DNA from: Treponema sp.
GTDB taxonomy: Bacteria; Spirochaetota; Spirochaetia; Treponematales; Treponemataceae
Direction: 5' to 3'
Length of the DNA stretch: 64,000 nt
NCBI GenBank assembly: GCA_017553635.1
Contig: JAFZKN010000021.1
Location: 1 to 64,000, forward strand
In this document: positions 23,953 through 33,056 of the stretch, piece by piece
Layout: each line of letters begins with the position of its first letter
Position numbering within the stretch: the stretch's first letter is position 1
Made by a program: the position numbers and the translations under genes
The notes under the pieces: model-generated
Databases searched by the model: none
Told to the model about the DNA's origin: nothing
What the model saw: only the letters and a program-made list of their open reading frames with translations

Positions 23953-25317
23953 ATGAAAAAGCTTTGTACGCTTTTTGTATCTTTTGTTCTTTTGTTCAGT
24001 GTAGTTTCTTGCACAAAATCTAATAAGTCTATAATCAGAATTCAGCATATCCAGGAAGGTATTAAAAATTTACGGACTGTAGAAGATTATCTGGATGCGA
24101 TTGAAAAATATGAATCCCGTGTAAACAGAATTAAGAGTCAGAATGAAAATGTAGGTTTGTGGTATAAAGTGCTTGGAACAAAGTATCTTGATAAAAAACT
24201 TTACGGAAAAGCACTTGAATGTTTTAAAAAGGCTGTTGAATTTTATCCTGAAAATCAGAATATCTATTATTATATCGGAGTGTGTTCAGGTTATATGGCA
24301 CACGCTTCGCTTGATTTTGAAGCTTCGGGTGTAAAGACTAAGCAGATTGGATTATACAAAGAAGCAGAGAAGGCTTATCTTGAAGCCCTCCGGATTGAAC
24401 CTGATCATAAAAGATCACTTTATGGAATAGGTTTTTTGTATGGAAATGAATTAGGTCAGCCTGAAAAAGCTGTTCCTTATCTTGAGAGGTATATTGCGTC
24501 AGAAAAAAATTATCGGGACGCTTATATTCTTCTTGCAAGATGTTATGAGCAGACATTTCAATCTGACCTGGCGGCGGATTTATATATTAAAGCTGAAGAA
24601 ATTAAGACGGAGTCTTCAAAGCCAAACTTTTTTCAGAGAAACGATAAAGCTTCTAAAATGTTTTCTTACCTCGAGGAAGGTGTTTCAAATCCGAATACCC
24701 GGGAGGAATACATTCAGGCGATAAATCAGTTTGACGAAAAAGCTTCGGACATTCAGCTTGCAGAAGTACAGATTTCAATCTGGTTAAAAAATGTAGGTTC
24801 AAGATATATTGATAATAAGAAAATGGGAGAAAAGGAAAGGTACAGCAATGCGCTTTCTTATTTTGTAAAAGCCCTTCAATATGATCCTGATAACGAAAAC
24901 CTTTATTATTATACCGCAATCTGCACAGGAATTCTTTCGCATTTGGTTCCAGATGACGGGACAACAGAAACTCTGGTAAAAAGAATGAATTATTTAAAGA
25001 CTGCAGAAGAGTCTTATAAAATTGCACTCAATATCAACCCGAGGTATGCGAGATCCCTCTACGGAATTTCTGTAATTTACGACATGGAGTATGGTCAGCC
25101 GGAAATGGCTATTCCGTATCTGGAAACTCTTTTGACGATAGAAACAAAGAATCTGGATGCGATGGTTCTCCTTGCCCGATGCTACCAGGAAATTGGTGAA
25201 TTTGATAAAGCCATTGAAGTTTATGACAGATATGAATTGTCTACAAACCTGGAAGAACGAAAAAAGCTTGCTCAGGAAAGAAAAGAGCAGATTCGCAGAG
25301 CTAAAGAAGAAAATTAA
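23953..25317 (+). CDS. TPR-repeat lipoprotein with internal duplication
   Basis: 454 aa. Lipoprotein signal peptide MKKLCTLFVSFVLLFSVVSC with the lipidated cysteine at residue 20. The mature protein is built from two homologous halves (about 30-230 and 235-440), each with a helical lead (YLDAIEKYESR / YIQAINQFDEK), then tetratricopeptide repeats: KALECFKKAVEFYPENQNIYYYIG versus ALSYFVKALQYDPDNENLYYYTA, and EPDHKRSLYGIGFLYG versus NPRYARSLYGISVIYD, each ending with a QPE-A-PYLE block and LLARCYE/Q. TPR proteins act as scaffolds. GGGAGGA precedes the ATG at 23953; the upstream ATG at 23923 falls in the -10 box. Its place between a Xer gene and dprA matches a hypothetical gene I recall from T. 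pallidum. Confidence 0.85.
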   Translation: MKKLCTLFVSFVLLFSVVSCTKSNKSIIRIQHIQEGIKNLRTVEDYLDAIEKYESRVNRIKSQNENVGLWYKVLGTKYLDKKLYGKALECFKKAVEFYPENQNIYYYIGVCSGYMAHASLDFEASGVKTKQIGLYKEAEKAYLEALRIEPDHKRSLYGIGFLYGNELGQPEKAVPYLERYIASEKNYRDAYILLARCYEQTFQSDLAADLYIKAEEIKTESSKPNFFQRNDKASKMFSYLEEGVSNPNTREEYIQAINQFDEKASDIQLAEVQISIWLKNVGSRYIDNKKMGEKERYSNALSYFVKALQYDPDNENLYYYTAICTGILSHLVPDDGTTETLVKRMNYLKTAEESYKIALNINPRYARSLYGISVIYDMEYGQPEMAIPYLETLLTIETKNLDAMVLLARCYQEIGEFDKAIEVYDRYELSTNLEERKKLAQERKEQIRRAKEEN

Positions 25318-25355
25318 AGTAGAGTTTTCGGGGTTAAATTCTCTAAGGAAAATAC

Positions 25356-26435
25356 ATGACAAAAGCAGATAAAGACTATGAAACAGTCGTTTTATCTCTG
25401 TCAAGGCTCTCCTTTTTGACTTTAGGCGAAAAATTAAATTTGTTAAAAAAACTTGACAGTTTATGCGACCTTGTTGTACTGTCTATAGAAGATATTTCTA
25501 AAATTATTGGCAGAAAGTCAAAAACGACTTTAAAAGTCAAAACAGCAGTAAAAGAGGCTCAAAGGGATGCCCTTGTTCTAAAAAAACTGGGTATTTCGTG
25601 GGTTTTGATTCTGGACAGAGAATATCCTGACCTGCTCAGGGAAATATCTGATCCGCCTTTTATACTTTTTTACCGTGGAGACATAGGTATTTTAAGTAAA
25701 AAGTGCGTATCTGTAGTAGGAACGAGAAAAATAACCGGAGAGGCATGTAAAGCTGCCGTGCAGTTTTCTAAAGATGCCTGTCTTGACGGAACTAATGTAA
25801 TAAGCGGACTTGCTTTCGGTGTTGATAAAAAAGCCCACGAAGGTTCTCTCGAAGCATATTACGAAGCACTTGATAAAGAGGCTGTAGGTAAAACTGTTGC
25901 TGTTCTGCCTGGCGGAATAGATGCGATAATTCCCGGAAGCCATAAAAGACTTGCTGCAAAAATTCTTGAATCGGGCGGTCTTCTTTTAAGTGAGTATCCG
26001 CCGGTGACAGATGCAAAGCCTTACTGTTTTGTAGAGCGGAACAGGATAATTGCCGGACTTTCTCTTTCGACTGTTGTAATTCAGGCACCTGTTGGAAGCG
26101 GTGCGATGATTACTGCAGATTTTGCTGCAGGTTATAACCGCGAAGTGATGTTTCATAAAGCAGCATTTTGTGAAAGCAGCAGAAGAATAAATGCTTTTGT
26201 AAAAAATCAGCTTGTGTATCAGGCGAAAAAAAACAAAGGCGGATTGAATAAGTTAAAAAAAGATCCGGAACTTTTTGTAAACGATGGAGCTCCGGTAATA
26301 GAAAATTACGCAGATTATCTGAAATGTCTTGTAGAAGACCCGGCAGAAAGAATCTGCAGAAAAAACAAAGAAGTTCAACTTGAATTATTTGATTCAACAA
26401 ATTCAGATGAGCTTGAAGAAGGATTTTATGGCTGA
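25356..26435 (+). CDS. dprA: DNA-processing protein DprA (Smf)
   Basis: 359 aa. The Rossmann-like DNA_processg_A domain spans about 100-300: YPDLLREISDPPFILFYRGD, VSVVGTRKITGEACKAA, VISGLAFGVDKKAHEGSL, AVLPGGIDAIIPGSHKRLAAKI, LLSEYPPVTDAKPYCFVERNRIIAGLS and GSGAMITADFA. DprA loads RecA on incoming single-stranded DNA in transformation and is widespread also in non-transformable bacteria. N-terminal region is helical; the C-terminal region is divergent. It overlaps topA by 8 bases. Confidence 0.93.
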   Translation: MTKADKDYETVVLSLSRLSFLTLGEKLNLLKKLDSLCDLVVLSIEDISKIIGRKSKTTLKVKTAVKEAQRDALVLKKLGISWVLILDREYPDLLREISDPPFILFYRGDIGILSKKCVSVVGTRKITGEACKAAVQFSKDACLDGTNVISGLAFGVDKKAHEGSLEAYYEALDKEAVGKTVAVLPGGIDAIIPGSHKRLAAKILESGGLLLSEYPPVTDAKPYCFVERNRIIAGLSLSTVVIQAPVGSGAMITADFAAGYNREVMFHKAAFCESSRRINAFVKNQLVYQAKKNKGGLNKLKKDPELFVNDGAPVIENYADYLKCLVEDPAERICRKNKEVQLELFDSTNSDELEEGFYG

Positions 26436-28614
26436 ATCGACAGAAAAAAATTTAAAGTCTAAGAAAAAAGCGGCACAGACACTTGTAATAGTAGAGTCTC
26501 CTGCAAAAGCAAAAACTATAGAAAAATATTTAGGACCCGGTTACGTAGTTAAAGCCTCAATGGGTCACTTAATCGATCTTCCAAAATCGAGAATTGCTAT
26601 CGATGTAGAAAATAATTTCCAGCCGGAATACATTACGGTTCGCGGAAAGGCAAAGTTATTAAAAGAACTTCAGAAGGATGCTAAAAAAAGTTCAAGCGTT
26701 CTTCTTGCATCCGATAATGACCGCGAAGGAGAGGCTATCGCATGGCATTTGAGAAATGCTCTTGAGGGAAAAACAGAAGCAAAAATCGGACGTATCGTTT
26801 TTAACGAAATTACACCGGTTGCAATTAAAGAAGCTGTAAAAAATCCAAGTGAGATAATTGAATCTAAAGTTAATGCGCAGAAAGCACGCCGTGTTCTTGA
26901 CCGCCTTGTAGGTTATAACTTGAGTCCGCTTTTATGGAGCAAGGTAAAGAACGGACTTTCTGCAGGCCGTGTTCAGTCGGTAGCGCTCCGTCTTATCTGC
27001 GAACGTGAAGAAGAAGTGGAAAACTTTTTACCGGAAGAGTACTGGTCACTTGATGCGGACTTTGTAAAGGGAAAGTCTTCTTTTACAGCTCAGCTCGTTA
27101 CTTACAAGGGAGAAAAACCTGTTCTTAAAAATGAGGGTCAGGTAAATGACATCATTAGTGAGATTCAGAATGCCGAATGCAAAGTAGTGGGAATTAAATA
27201 CACAGATAAAATTGTCCGTCCTAAAGCGCCGTTTACGACATCTAAGCTTCAGCAGGCATCTGCAAATAAACTTGGATTTACTTCAAGAAAGACAATGCAG
27301 ATTGCACAGCAGTTGTACGAAGGTGTAAATATTGGTGAAAGCCGTGTAGGTCTTATTACTTACATGCGTACAGACTCTGTCCGTATTTCGCAGACTGCTT
27401 TAGACGAAGTTCGTGACTGGATTTCTAAGAATTATCCGGAAGATCTTCCTGCTGAACAGATTCAGTATGCAGTAGGAAAGGGTGCTCAGGATGCCCACGA
27501 AGGTATCAGACCGACTTATGTTACTTATACACCGGACTCTGTAAAAGAATATCTTACACGCGACCAGCTCCGTCTTTATACAATCATCTGGGAACGATTT
27601 GTTTCAAGCCAGATGAATAATGCTAAGACACGTACTACAAGTGTTGAAATTCAGGCAGGCGATGCTGTATTCAGGGTGAGTGCAAGTAAAATTGTGGATA
27701 AAGGTTTTTATCATGTAATTCATCTTCTGTCATCAAAAGAAGATTCAACAGGAAGCCTGCCGTCATTAAAAGAGGGTGAGCCGCTTTCTGCAACTAAGTT
27801 CTATCCGGAACAGCATTTTACTCAGGGACCTGCACGTTTTACCGATGCATCAATTGTTAAGACACTCGAAGAAAAGGGAATCGGAAGACCTTCTACTTAT
27901 GCTCCGATTATTTCTGTTCTTCTTGACCGTTATTATGTTACACGTGTTAACAAGCAGCTTGTTCCGACACAGCTTGGAAGAATGATCTGTAAGATTTTAG
28001 TAGAGTCGTTCCCAGATGTTATTAACGAAACATTTACAGCAGAAGTAGAAAATGATCTTGATAGCGTTGAAAAAGATGAACTTGTATGGAACAACATGAT
28101 AGGTGATTTTTATACTCCGTTTAAACACAGAGTTGATGAAGTAATGGAAAAACAGGAAAGTGTTAAGGGATTCCTTGATGAACAGACTGATAAAATCTGT
28201 GAAAAATGTGGAAAGCCGATGGTAAAAAAACTCGGACGCTTCGGTTTCTTCCTTGCCTGTTCTGGATTTCCGGAATGTCACAATACGAGATCCATTCCTC
28301 TTGCAAAGTGCCCGATGCCTGGATGTAATGGTGAAATTGTTGCAAGAAAAACAAAGGGACGTGGAAAAGAATTCTACGGATGTACAAATTATCCGACATG
28401 TAACTTTATTTCTCACTTTAAGCCGATCGATGCAGTGTGTCCGAAGTGCGGCTGGTTCCTTGTAGAAAAATATGACAAGAAAAACGGTTCATATAAATCA
28501 TGTATTAATCCGGATTGTGATTATCTGCATTCAACTACAGAAGCTATAGAGGAAGCACAGAAAGAGGCTCTTGCTAAAGAAAATGAAGCAGAGCGCCTTG
28601 CAAGAAATGGCTGA
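26428..28614 (+). CDS. topA: DNA topoisomerase I
   Basis: 728-aa type IA topoisomerase that relaxes negative supercoils. Toprim domain starts TLVIVESPAKAKTIEKYLG; LASDNDREGEAIAWHL carries the metal-binding acidic residues; active-site tyrosine Y312 in LITYMRTDSVRIS. The C-terminal part has three Cys4 zinc ribbons (CEKCGKPM..ACSGFPEC, CPMPGCNG..GCTNYPTC, CPKCGWF..SCINPDC). GAAGGA lies before the ATG at 26428, preferred over an upstream in-frame ATG at 26380 inside dprA. It overlaps the next recombinase gene by 8 bases. Confidence 0.96.
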   Translation: MAESTEKNLKSKKKAAQTLVIVESPAKAKTIEKYLGPGYVVKASMGHLIDLPKSRIAIDVENNFQPEYITVRGKAKLLKELQKDAKKSSSVLLASDNDREGEAIAWHLRNALEGKTEAKIGRIVFNEITPVAIKEAVKNPSEIIESKVNAQKARRVLDRLVGYNLSPLLWSKVKNGLSAGRVQSVALRLICEREEEVENFLPEEYWSLDADFVKGKSSFTAQLVTYKGEKPVLKNEGQVNDIISEIQNAECKVVGIKYTDKIVRPKAPFTTSKLQQASANKLGFTSRKTMQIAQQLYEGVNIGESRVGLITYMRTDSVRISQTALDEVRDWISKNYPEDLPAEQIQYAVGKGAQDAHEGIRPTYVTYTPDSVKEYLTRDQLRLYTIIWERFVSSQMNNAKTRTTSVEIQAGDAVFRVSASKIVDKGFYHVIHLLSSKEDSTGSLPSLKEGEPLSATKFYPEQHFTQGPARFTDASIVKTLEEKGIGRPSTYAPIISVLLDRYYVTRVNKQLVPTQLGRMICKILVESFPDVINETFTAEVENDLDSVEKDELVWNNMIGDFYTPFKHRVDEVMEKQESVKGFLDEQTDKICEKCGKPMVKKLGRFGFFLACSGFPECHNTRSIPLAKCPMPGCNGEIVARKTKGRGKEFYGCTNYPTCNFISHFKPIDAVCPKCGWFLVEKYDKKNGSYKSCINPDCDYLHSTTEAIEEAQKEALAKENEAERLARNG

Positions 28615-29530
28615 GAGAATTTTAATAACGGATGCAGTTGAAGAATTTCTTCTGTATCTGGAAACAATTAAAGGTTTTTCGTCTAATACAGTTACTTCTT
28701 ACAGGAATGATTTAGAAAAATTTAAATTCTTCTGCGGTTCTGATAAATATGCCGATGAATACACGTTCAACGATTTAAGATACGCAATTCCATGTCTGTC
28801 TGAAAGAGGAAGTAAGTCTACGACCATAAACCGCTATATTTCTGCCGTTAGAGGACTATTTGCCTATTGTAAGAAATTTGGTTATATTAAGGATAATCCG
28901 AGTTTAAAGCTTAAGACTGTAAGAACTGATAAGCTTTATCACAAGGTTGTCACTCAAAAGGAAATGTACAACGTATGTACAAGTCCTGAAAATAAAGAAC
29001 TTTTGTGGCCTTTAAGGGATAAAGCTCTTTTTGAAATGCTTTATTCTTCCGGATGTCGTGTAAGCGAAATCTGTTCACTTACCTTGAGAAGTTTTTCAAG
29101 CGGCTACACAAAGGCAAAGATAACCGGTAAGGGGAATAAAGACAGAATCGTATTTTTTGAAAAAGATGCAGTAGATGCATTAAAGGCCTATCTTGAAGAG
29201 CGTAACGGGTTTTTAAAGACAAATTATCCTGACAGAAAGGTTAATGCGGTTTTTATCAACAGGACGGGAACACCATTGACAACTCGCGGTGTTGTATGGG
29301 TTTTATCAAAGTATACCAGTGCGGAAGGAATAAATCATCACTTTTCGCCGCATGATTTCCGTCATGCATTTGCAACTGTTTTAGTTGACGAAGGACTTGA
29401 TATCAGAAAAGTTCAGGCTCTTTTAGGACACTCGAGTATTTCGACCACTCAGCGATACACGCATGTGTCCAGAAAGAAAATTGAAGAAGATTATAGAAAG
29501 GCTCATCCGCATGGAGGAAAAAATGAGTAA
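28607..29530 (+). CDS. xerC: XerC/CodV-type tyrosine recombinase, second copy
   Basis: 307 aa from the ATG at 28607, which overlaps the topA stop; in-frame starts further upstream lie inside topA. Core-binding domain (ITDAVEEFLLYLETIKGFSSNTVTSYRNDL) and catalytic residues R151 (SGCRVSEI), K in ITGKGNKDRIVFF, H249-x-x-R252 (HDFRHAFATVLVDEG), LGHSSIS and Y284 (TTQRYTHVS). The order topA-xer-hslV-hslU-flgB is that of Bacillus subtilis topA...codV-clpQ-clpY-codY-flgB, which supports the XerC/CodV identity. Confidence 0.88.
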   Translation: MAERILITDAVEEFLLYLETIKGFSSNTVTSYRNDLEKFKFFCGSDKYADEYTFNDLRYAIPCLSERGSKSTTINRYISAVRGLFAYCKKFGYIKDNPSLKLKTVRTDKLYHKVVTQKEMYNVCTSPENKELLWPLRDKALFEMLYSSGCRVSEICSLTLRSFSSGYTKAKITGKGNKDRIVFFEKDAVDALKAYLEERNGFLKTNYPDRKVNAVFINRTGTPLTTRGVVWVLSKYTSAEGINHHFSPHDFRHAFATVLVDEGLDIRKVQALLGHSSISTTQRYTHVSRKKIEEDYRKAHPHGGKNE

Positions 29531-30062
29531 GACAAAAATAAGAAGTACTACTGTAATTGCCGTAAAAAAAGACGGAAAAGTTGCAATGGCTGGTGACGGC
29601 CAGGTAACGCTTGGAAATACTGTCTGCAAGGGTAATGCACGCAAAGTACGAAAAATATATGACGGAAAGATTTTAACCGGATTTGCAGGCTCTGTTGCAG
29701 ATGCCTTTACGCTTCTTGATAAATTTGAAGAAAAGGTAAAAGAGTATAACGGTGACCTTACAAGAAGTGCAGTTGAACTCGCAAAACAGTGGAGGACAGA
29801 GCGTTCGCTTCAGAAACTTGAGGCTATGCTTATTGTTGCAGATAAGGAAAAAATTCTTCTTATAAGCGGAGACGGAAACGTCATCGAACCTGAAAACGAT
29901 GTAATTGCAATCGGTTCAGGTGGAAATTATGCATATTCTGCAGCGCTTGCTTATCTTGACGGTTCTTCTCTTGGTGCAAAAGAAATTGCAGAAAAGAGCC
30001 TGAGAATTGCAGGTGATATCTGTATTTATACAAATTCAAACGTAGTTGTAGAAGAATTATAG
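29523..30062 (+). CDS. hslV: ATP-dependent protease peptidase subunit HslV
   Basis: 179 aa, N-terminal threonine peptidase of the HslUV (ClpYQ) protease. After a short leader (MSKTKIRS) the sequence TTVIAVKKDGKVAMAGDGQVTLG begins at the catalytic threonine, so processing of about eight residues is expected, as in B. subtilis CodW rather than E. coli. GFAGSVADAFTLLDKFEEK and IAIGSGGNYAYSAALAYLDG are family blocks. GGAGG precedes the ATG at 29523; the last 8 bases of the recombinase gene overlap it. Confidence 0.95.
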   Translation: MSKTKIRSTTVIAVKKDGKVAMAGDGQVTLGNTVCKGNARKVRKIYDGKILTGFAGSVADAFTLLDKFEEKVKEYNGDLTRSAVELAKQWRTERSLQKLEAMLIVADKEKILLISGDGNVIEPENDVIAIGSGGNYAYSAALAYLDGSSLGAKEIAEKSLRIAGDICIYTNSNVVVEEL

Positions 30063-30073
30063 AAGAGGAAAAA

Positions 30074-31546
30074 ATGAGTGATTTTGTTTTAGTTAATCCT
30101 GAAGAGAAAAAAAATGTTCCTGCTGTTGTATTGCAGGCTGAGGATTTAACTCCACGACAGATTGTTGAAAAACTTGATTTATATATTATTGGACAGAAAA
30201 ATGCAAAAAAGGCTGTAGCTGTTGCTCTCAGAAACAGAACACGCCGTCTTAAGCTTTCAGAAGAAATGCGCGAAGAAGTTACTCCAAAAAACATTCTCAT
30301 GATCGGACCTACAGGGGTAGGAAAAACAGAAATCGCACGCCGTCTTGCAAAGCTCTGCAATGCTCCGTTTTTAAAAGTTGAAGCAACTAAATATACAGAA
30401 GTAGGTTATGTTGGCCGTGATGTAGAATCTATGGTACGAGACCTTATGGCTGTCGGCTTTAACAATGTAAAAAAAGAAATGGAAGAACAGCTTAGGGAAG
30501 GTTGTAAAGATAAAGTTGAAGAACAGCTTTTAGACCTTCTTTTACCTGGAAGTGAAAAAAAGAAAGAAGGAAATGTTTTAGGAAATATATTCGGGTTTAA
30601 GCAGGAAGTAAAAACAGAAAAGACTCCGGAAGAACTTGAAAAAGAACGGATGGAAAATGCTTCTATGCATTCAACCCGGGAAAAATTCCGTGCTATGCTC
30701 CGTGAAGGAAAACTTGAAGAACGCGAAGTAGAAATTACAGTAACTGCAATGCCGAAAGGTTCTATGAGCATCATGACAGGCGGTTCTATGGACGACATAG
30801 AAAATGCAATGCAGAGCATTCAGGAAATGATGAACGGTTCACGAAAAAAACAGCGTATCGTAACTGTTTCAGAAGCAAGAAAAATTCTTACCGAGCAGGT
30901 TCTGGAAAGTATGGTCGATGCAGATAAAGCTGCTGACATTGCAAGAGAGCGTGTTCAGCAGTCTGGAATAATCTTTATCGATGAAATTGATAAAATTGCC
31001 GTGCACGGTGAGGGGCACGGACCAAATGTAAGCCGTGAAGGTGTTCAGCGTGATATTCTCCCTATTGTTGAAGGCTGTCATGTAAATACAAAGTGGGGTG
31101 TTGTAGACACAAAGCACATCCTGTTTATCGCAGCAGGTGCTTTCAGCATGTCAAAGCCAAGCGACCTTATCCCGGAACTTCAGGGACGTTTCCCGCTTAG
31201 GGTTGAACTTGATTCATTAAACAAGGACGATTTTAAACGCATTCTCACTGAGCCGAAAAATGCACTTATCAAGCAGTATACGGCACTTCTTGCAACAGAA
31301 GGAGTGACCCTTGATTTTAAAGAAGACGCGATTGACCGTATAAGTTCTATGGCAGAAGAAGTAAATTCAAAAAGCGAAAATATCGGTGCACGCCGTCTTC
31401 ATACTATAATGGAAAAGCTTTTGGATGAGATTTCGTTTGAGGCTGATGAGCATAAAGGCGAGACAATTTCGATAGATGCTTCTTATGTCGACGAAAAAGT
31501 CGAAAAAGTGGCTGGAAACGAGGACCTTTCGCGCTATATTCTTTAA
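30074..31546 (+). CDS. hslU: HslU ATPase/unfoldase
   Basis: 490-aa AAA+ partner of HslV. LTPRQIVEKLDLYIIGQKNAKKA N-terminus, Walker A GPTGVGKTEIARRLA, the pore motif GYVGRD, a long charged I-domain (about 110-250), Walker B GIIFIDEIDKIA, and sensor 2/C-terminal region ENIGARRLHTIMEKLLDEISFEA with the C-terminal DLSRYIL that docks in HslV. Eleven bases after hslV; the genes are surely co-transcribed and probably extend into the flagellar genes. Confidence 0.96.
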   Translation: MSDFVLVNPEEKKNVPAVVLQAEDLTPRQIVEKLDLYIIGQKNAKKAVAVALRNRTRRLKLSEEMREEVTPKNILMIGPTGVGKTEIARRLAKLCNAPFLKVEATKYTEVGYVGRDVESMVRDLMAVGFNNVKKEMEEQLREGCKDKVEEQLLDLLLPGSEKKKEGNVLGNIFGFKQEVKTEKTPEELEKERMENASMHSTREKFRAMLREGKLEEREVEITVTAMPKGSMSIMTGGSMDDIENAMQSIQEMMNGSRKKQRIVTVSEARKILTEQVLESMVDADKAADIARERVQQSGIIFIDEIDKIAVHGEGHGPNVSREGVQRDILPIVEGCHVNTKWGVVDTKHILFIAAGAFSMSKPSDLIPELQGRFPLRVELDSLNKDDFKRILTEPKNALIKQYTALLATEGVTLDFKEDAIDRISSMAEEVNSKSENIGARRLHTIMEKLLDEISFEADEHKGETISIDASYVDEKVEKVAGNEDLSRYIL

Positions 31547-31605
31547 AACCTTATTTGCCGGAAAAAAAGGCTAAACTGTTTTTTTTATTATCCGACAATT
31601 AAGGT

Positions 31606-32028
31606 ATGAATTCTTTTACAAGATCTATTGATTTATTACATAGAGCTCTTGATGTGGCTAATCTGCGTCATACTGTTGCAGCAAATAATATTGCTAATGC
31701 AGGTGTACCAAATTTCAAGCGTACAGAGGTTCATTTTGAAAGTGAACTTAAAAAAGCGTTTGAATCGGAGGAAAAAGCCAGGGGTGCGTTTGAACTCAAG
31801 ACTTCTTCTCCACGTCATTTTAAGATCAATACTGTAATAGATTACAAAACAGTAAAGCCTCAGCGTGTAGTAGATTATACTTCAACTGAGAATACCAATG
31901 GTAACAATGTAAACGTAGAAACAGAAGCTATGAACATTGTTAAGGCAAACATGCAGTACAAAATGTTCAGTCTTATCGAAAGCCACGAGTTTTCACAGTT
32001 AAAGACTGCAATGTCTGCAATCAGATAA
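31606..32028 (+). CDS. flgB: Flagellar basal-body rod protein FlgB
   Basis: 140 aa, proximal rod component of the periplasmic flagellum. It has the rod signature LRHTVAANNIANAGVPNFKRTEVHFESEL at the start and NVNVETEAMNIVKANMQYKMFSLI near the end. No good Shine-Dalgarno is seen before the ATG, only AAGG too close to it. First of the eight-gene motor cluster. Confidence 0.93.
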   Translation: MNSFTRSIDLLHRALDVANLRHTVAANNIANAGVPNFKRTEVHFESELKKAFESEEKARGAFELKTSSPRHFKINTVIDYKTVKPQRVVDYTSTENTNGNNVNVETEAMNIVKANMQYKMFSLIESHEFSQLKTAMSAIR

Positions 32029-32070
32029 TAAAAGATTCGATCAGGTGGGAATCATTTAAGGGGGAATAGA

Positions 32071-32526
32071 ATGGGATTATTTACCAGTATCAATATTGCA
32101 TCTACAGGACTTGCTGCAGAAAGATTAAGAAGCGATGTAATTTCTGACAATATCGCAAATGCGTCTACAACACGCACTCAGGACGGTGGTCCATATAAAA
32201 GATCACGCGTAATATTTGCACCTGTAGCAGAAAAACCAATATACAGAACACCATATCTTCCTGAAAACCTCGACAACGGACCTGGAAAAGGCGTCAGAGT
32301 AAAACAAATTGTAAAAGATGATAGTCGTGGAACTCTGGTTTATGATCCTGATCATCCGGATGCAATTAAATCCGGCCCTGAAAAAGGATATGTTGAATAT
32401 CCTAATGTAAACATTGTGAACGAAATGGTAGATTTAATTGCTTCAAGCCGTGCATACGAAGCAAATACAACAGTAATTGAAAGTGCTAAATCAATGTTCT
32501 CTGCAGCACTTGAAATCGGACGATAA
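32071..32526 (+). CDS. flgC: Flagellar basal-body rod protein FlgC
   Basis: 151 aa. N-terminal rod motif GLAAERLRSDVISDNIANASTTRT, and the C-terminal block YPNVNIVNEMVDLIASSRAYEANTTVIESAKSMF typical of FlgC. Builds the proximal rod with FlgB and FlgF. GGGGGA ribosome-binding site. Confidence 0.95.
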   Translation: MGLFTSINIASTGLAAERLRSDVISDNIANASTTRTQDGGPYKRSRVIFAPVAEKPIYRTPYLPENLDNGPGKGVRVKQIVKDDSRGTLVYDPDHPDAIKSGPEKGYVEYPNVNIVNEMVDLIASSRAYEANTTVIESAKSMFSAALEIGR

Positions 32527-32556
32527 AAGCGTTAGAATTCTTAAGTGGGGGAAAAT

Positions 32557-32892
32557 ATGACATTAGATAACCTTAGCGTTCTTGATATGGGAAATACATT
32601 TCGTGCAAGCGGTTATAAAGGCGTTACACGGAAACTTGAAACAGCTGCAGATATTTCAGCTCAAAAAGCAGAAAAATCTTTCGGTGACTTTCTTATGGAA
32701 GCTGTTTCTACAATGAATGATCAGCAGCTTGAAGTAGGTCGCCTTGAAGAAAAGGCAATGACAGATCCGGACAGCGTTCAGATTCATGAAATTACAGAAG
32801 CACTTGCAAAATCACAGATGTCATTGAGCCTTGCTAAAACAGTCGTAGACAGGGTTGTTACAGGCTGGAATGAAATAACGACGACAAGATAG
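32557..32892 (+). CDS. fliE: Flagellar hook-basal body complex protein FliE
   Basis: 111 aa. The C-terminal two thirds match FliE, the junction between MS ring and rod (SFGDFLMEAVSTMNDQQLEVG..EITEALAKSQMSLSLAKTVVDRVVTGWNEITTTR). GTGGGGGA precedes the ATG at 32557, which is preferred over an in-frame start at 32545. A hairpin and a new promoter follow, so fliF can be made independently. Confidence 0.92.
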   Translation: MTLDNLSVLDMGNTFRASGYKGVTRKLETAADISAQKAEKSFGDFLMEAVSTMNDQQLEVGRLEEKAMTDPDSVQIHEITEALAKSQMSLSLAKTVVDRVVTGWNEITTTR

Positions 32893-32903
32893 TTTTGATA
32901 GAT

Positions 32904-32931
32904 AAACCCCGTGATTGACCTTGCGGGGTTT
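32904..32931 (+). terminator. Hairpin after fliE, probable partial terminator
   Basis: 8-bp stem AAACCCCG/CGGGGTTT (32904-32911, 32924-32931), 12-nt loop, followed by AGTATTTTA rather than a continuous T run. Termination may be incomplete. Confidence 0.5.
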
Positions 32932-32976
32932 AGTATTTTAAATACATTTTATAGGAAAAATATTTTAATTTTTCTC

Positions 32977-33005
32977 TTTTCAGAATTTAATACTTATGGT
33001 ATAAT
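32977..33005 (+). promoter_or_regulatory. Internal promoter before fliF
   Basis: -35 TTTTCA (32977-32982), 17-nt spacer, consensus -10 TATAAT (33000-33005). Start near 33012 and a GGGAGGGG site before the ATG at 33057. It sits in a 164-base gap inside the flagellar cluster. Confidence 0.6.
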
Positions 33006-33056
33006 TTAACAAAATAAGTAAACTTGTTTATATTATTCGTTCACGGGAGGGGTCAG

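Noticed and set aside
22945..29530. The two tyrosine recombinases as phage or integron integrases
   Set aside because: Both lie in conserved housekeeping order (after ftsZ; between topA and hslV), have Xer length and motifs, and no attachment sites, tRNA genes or phage genes are near.
31547..31605. Terminator and promoter between hslU and flgB
   Set aside because: GCC-A-rich-GGC is only a 3-bp stem and no -35 fits the TATTAT at 31586; read-through from hslU is more plausible.
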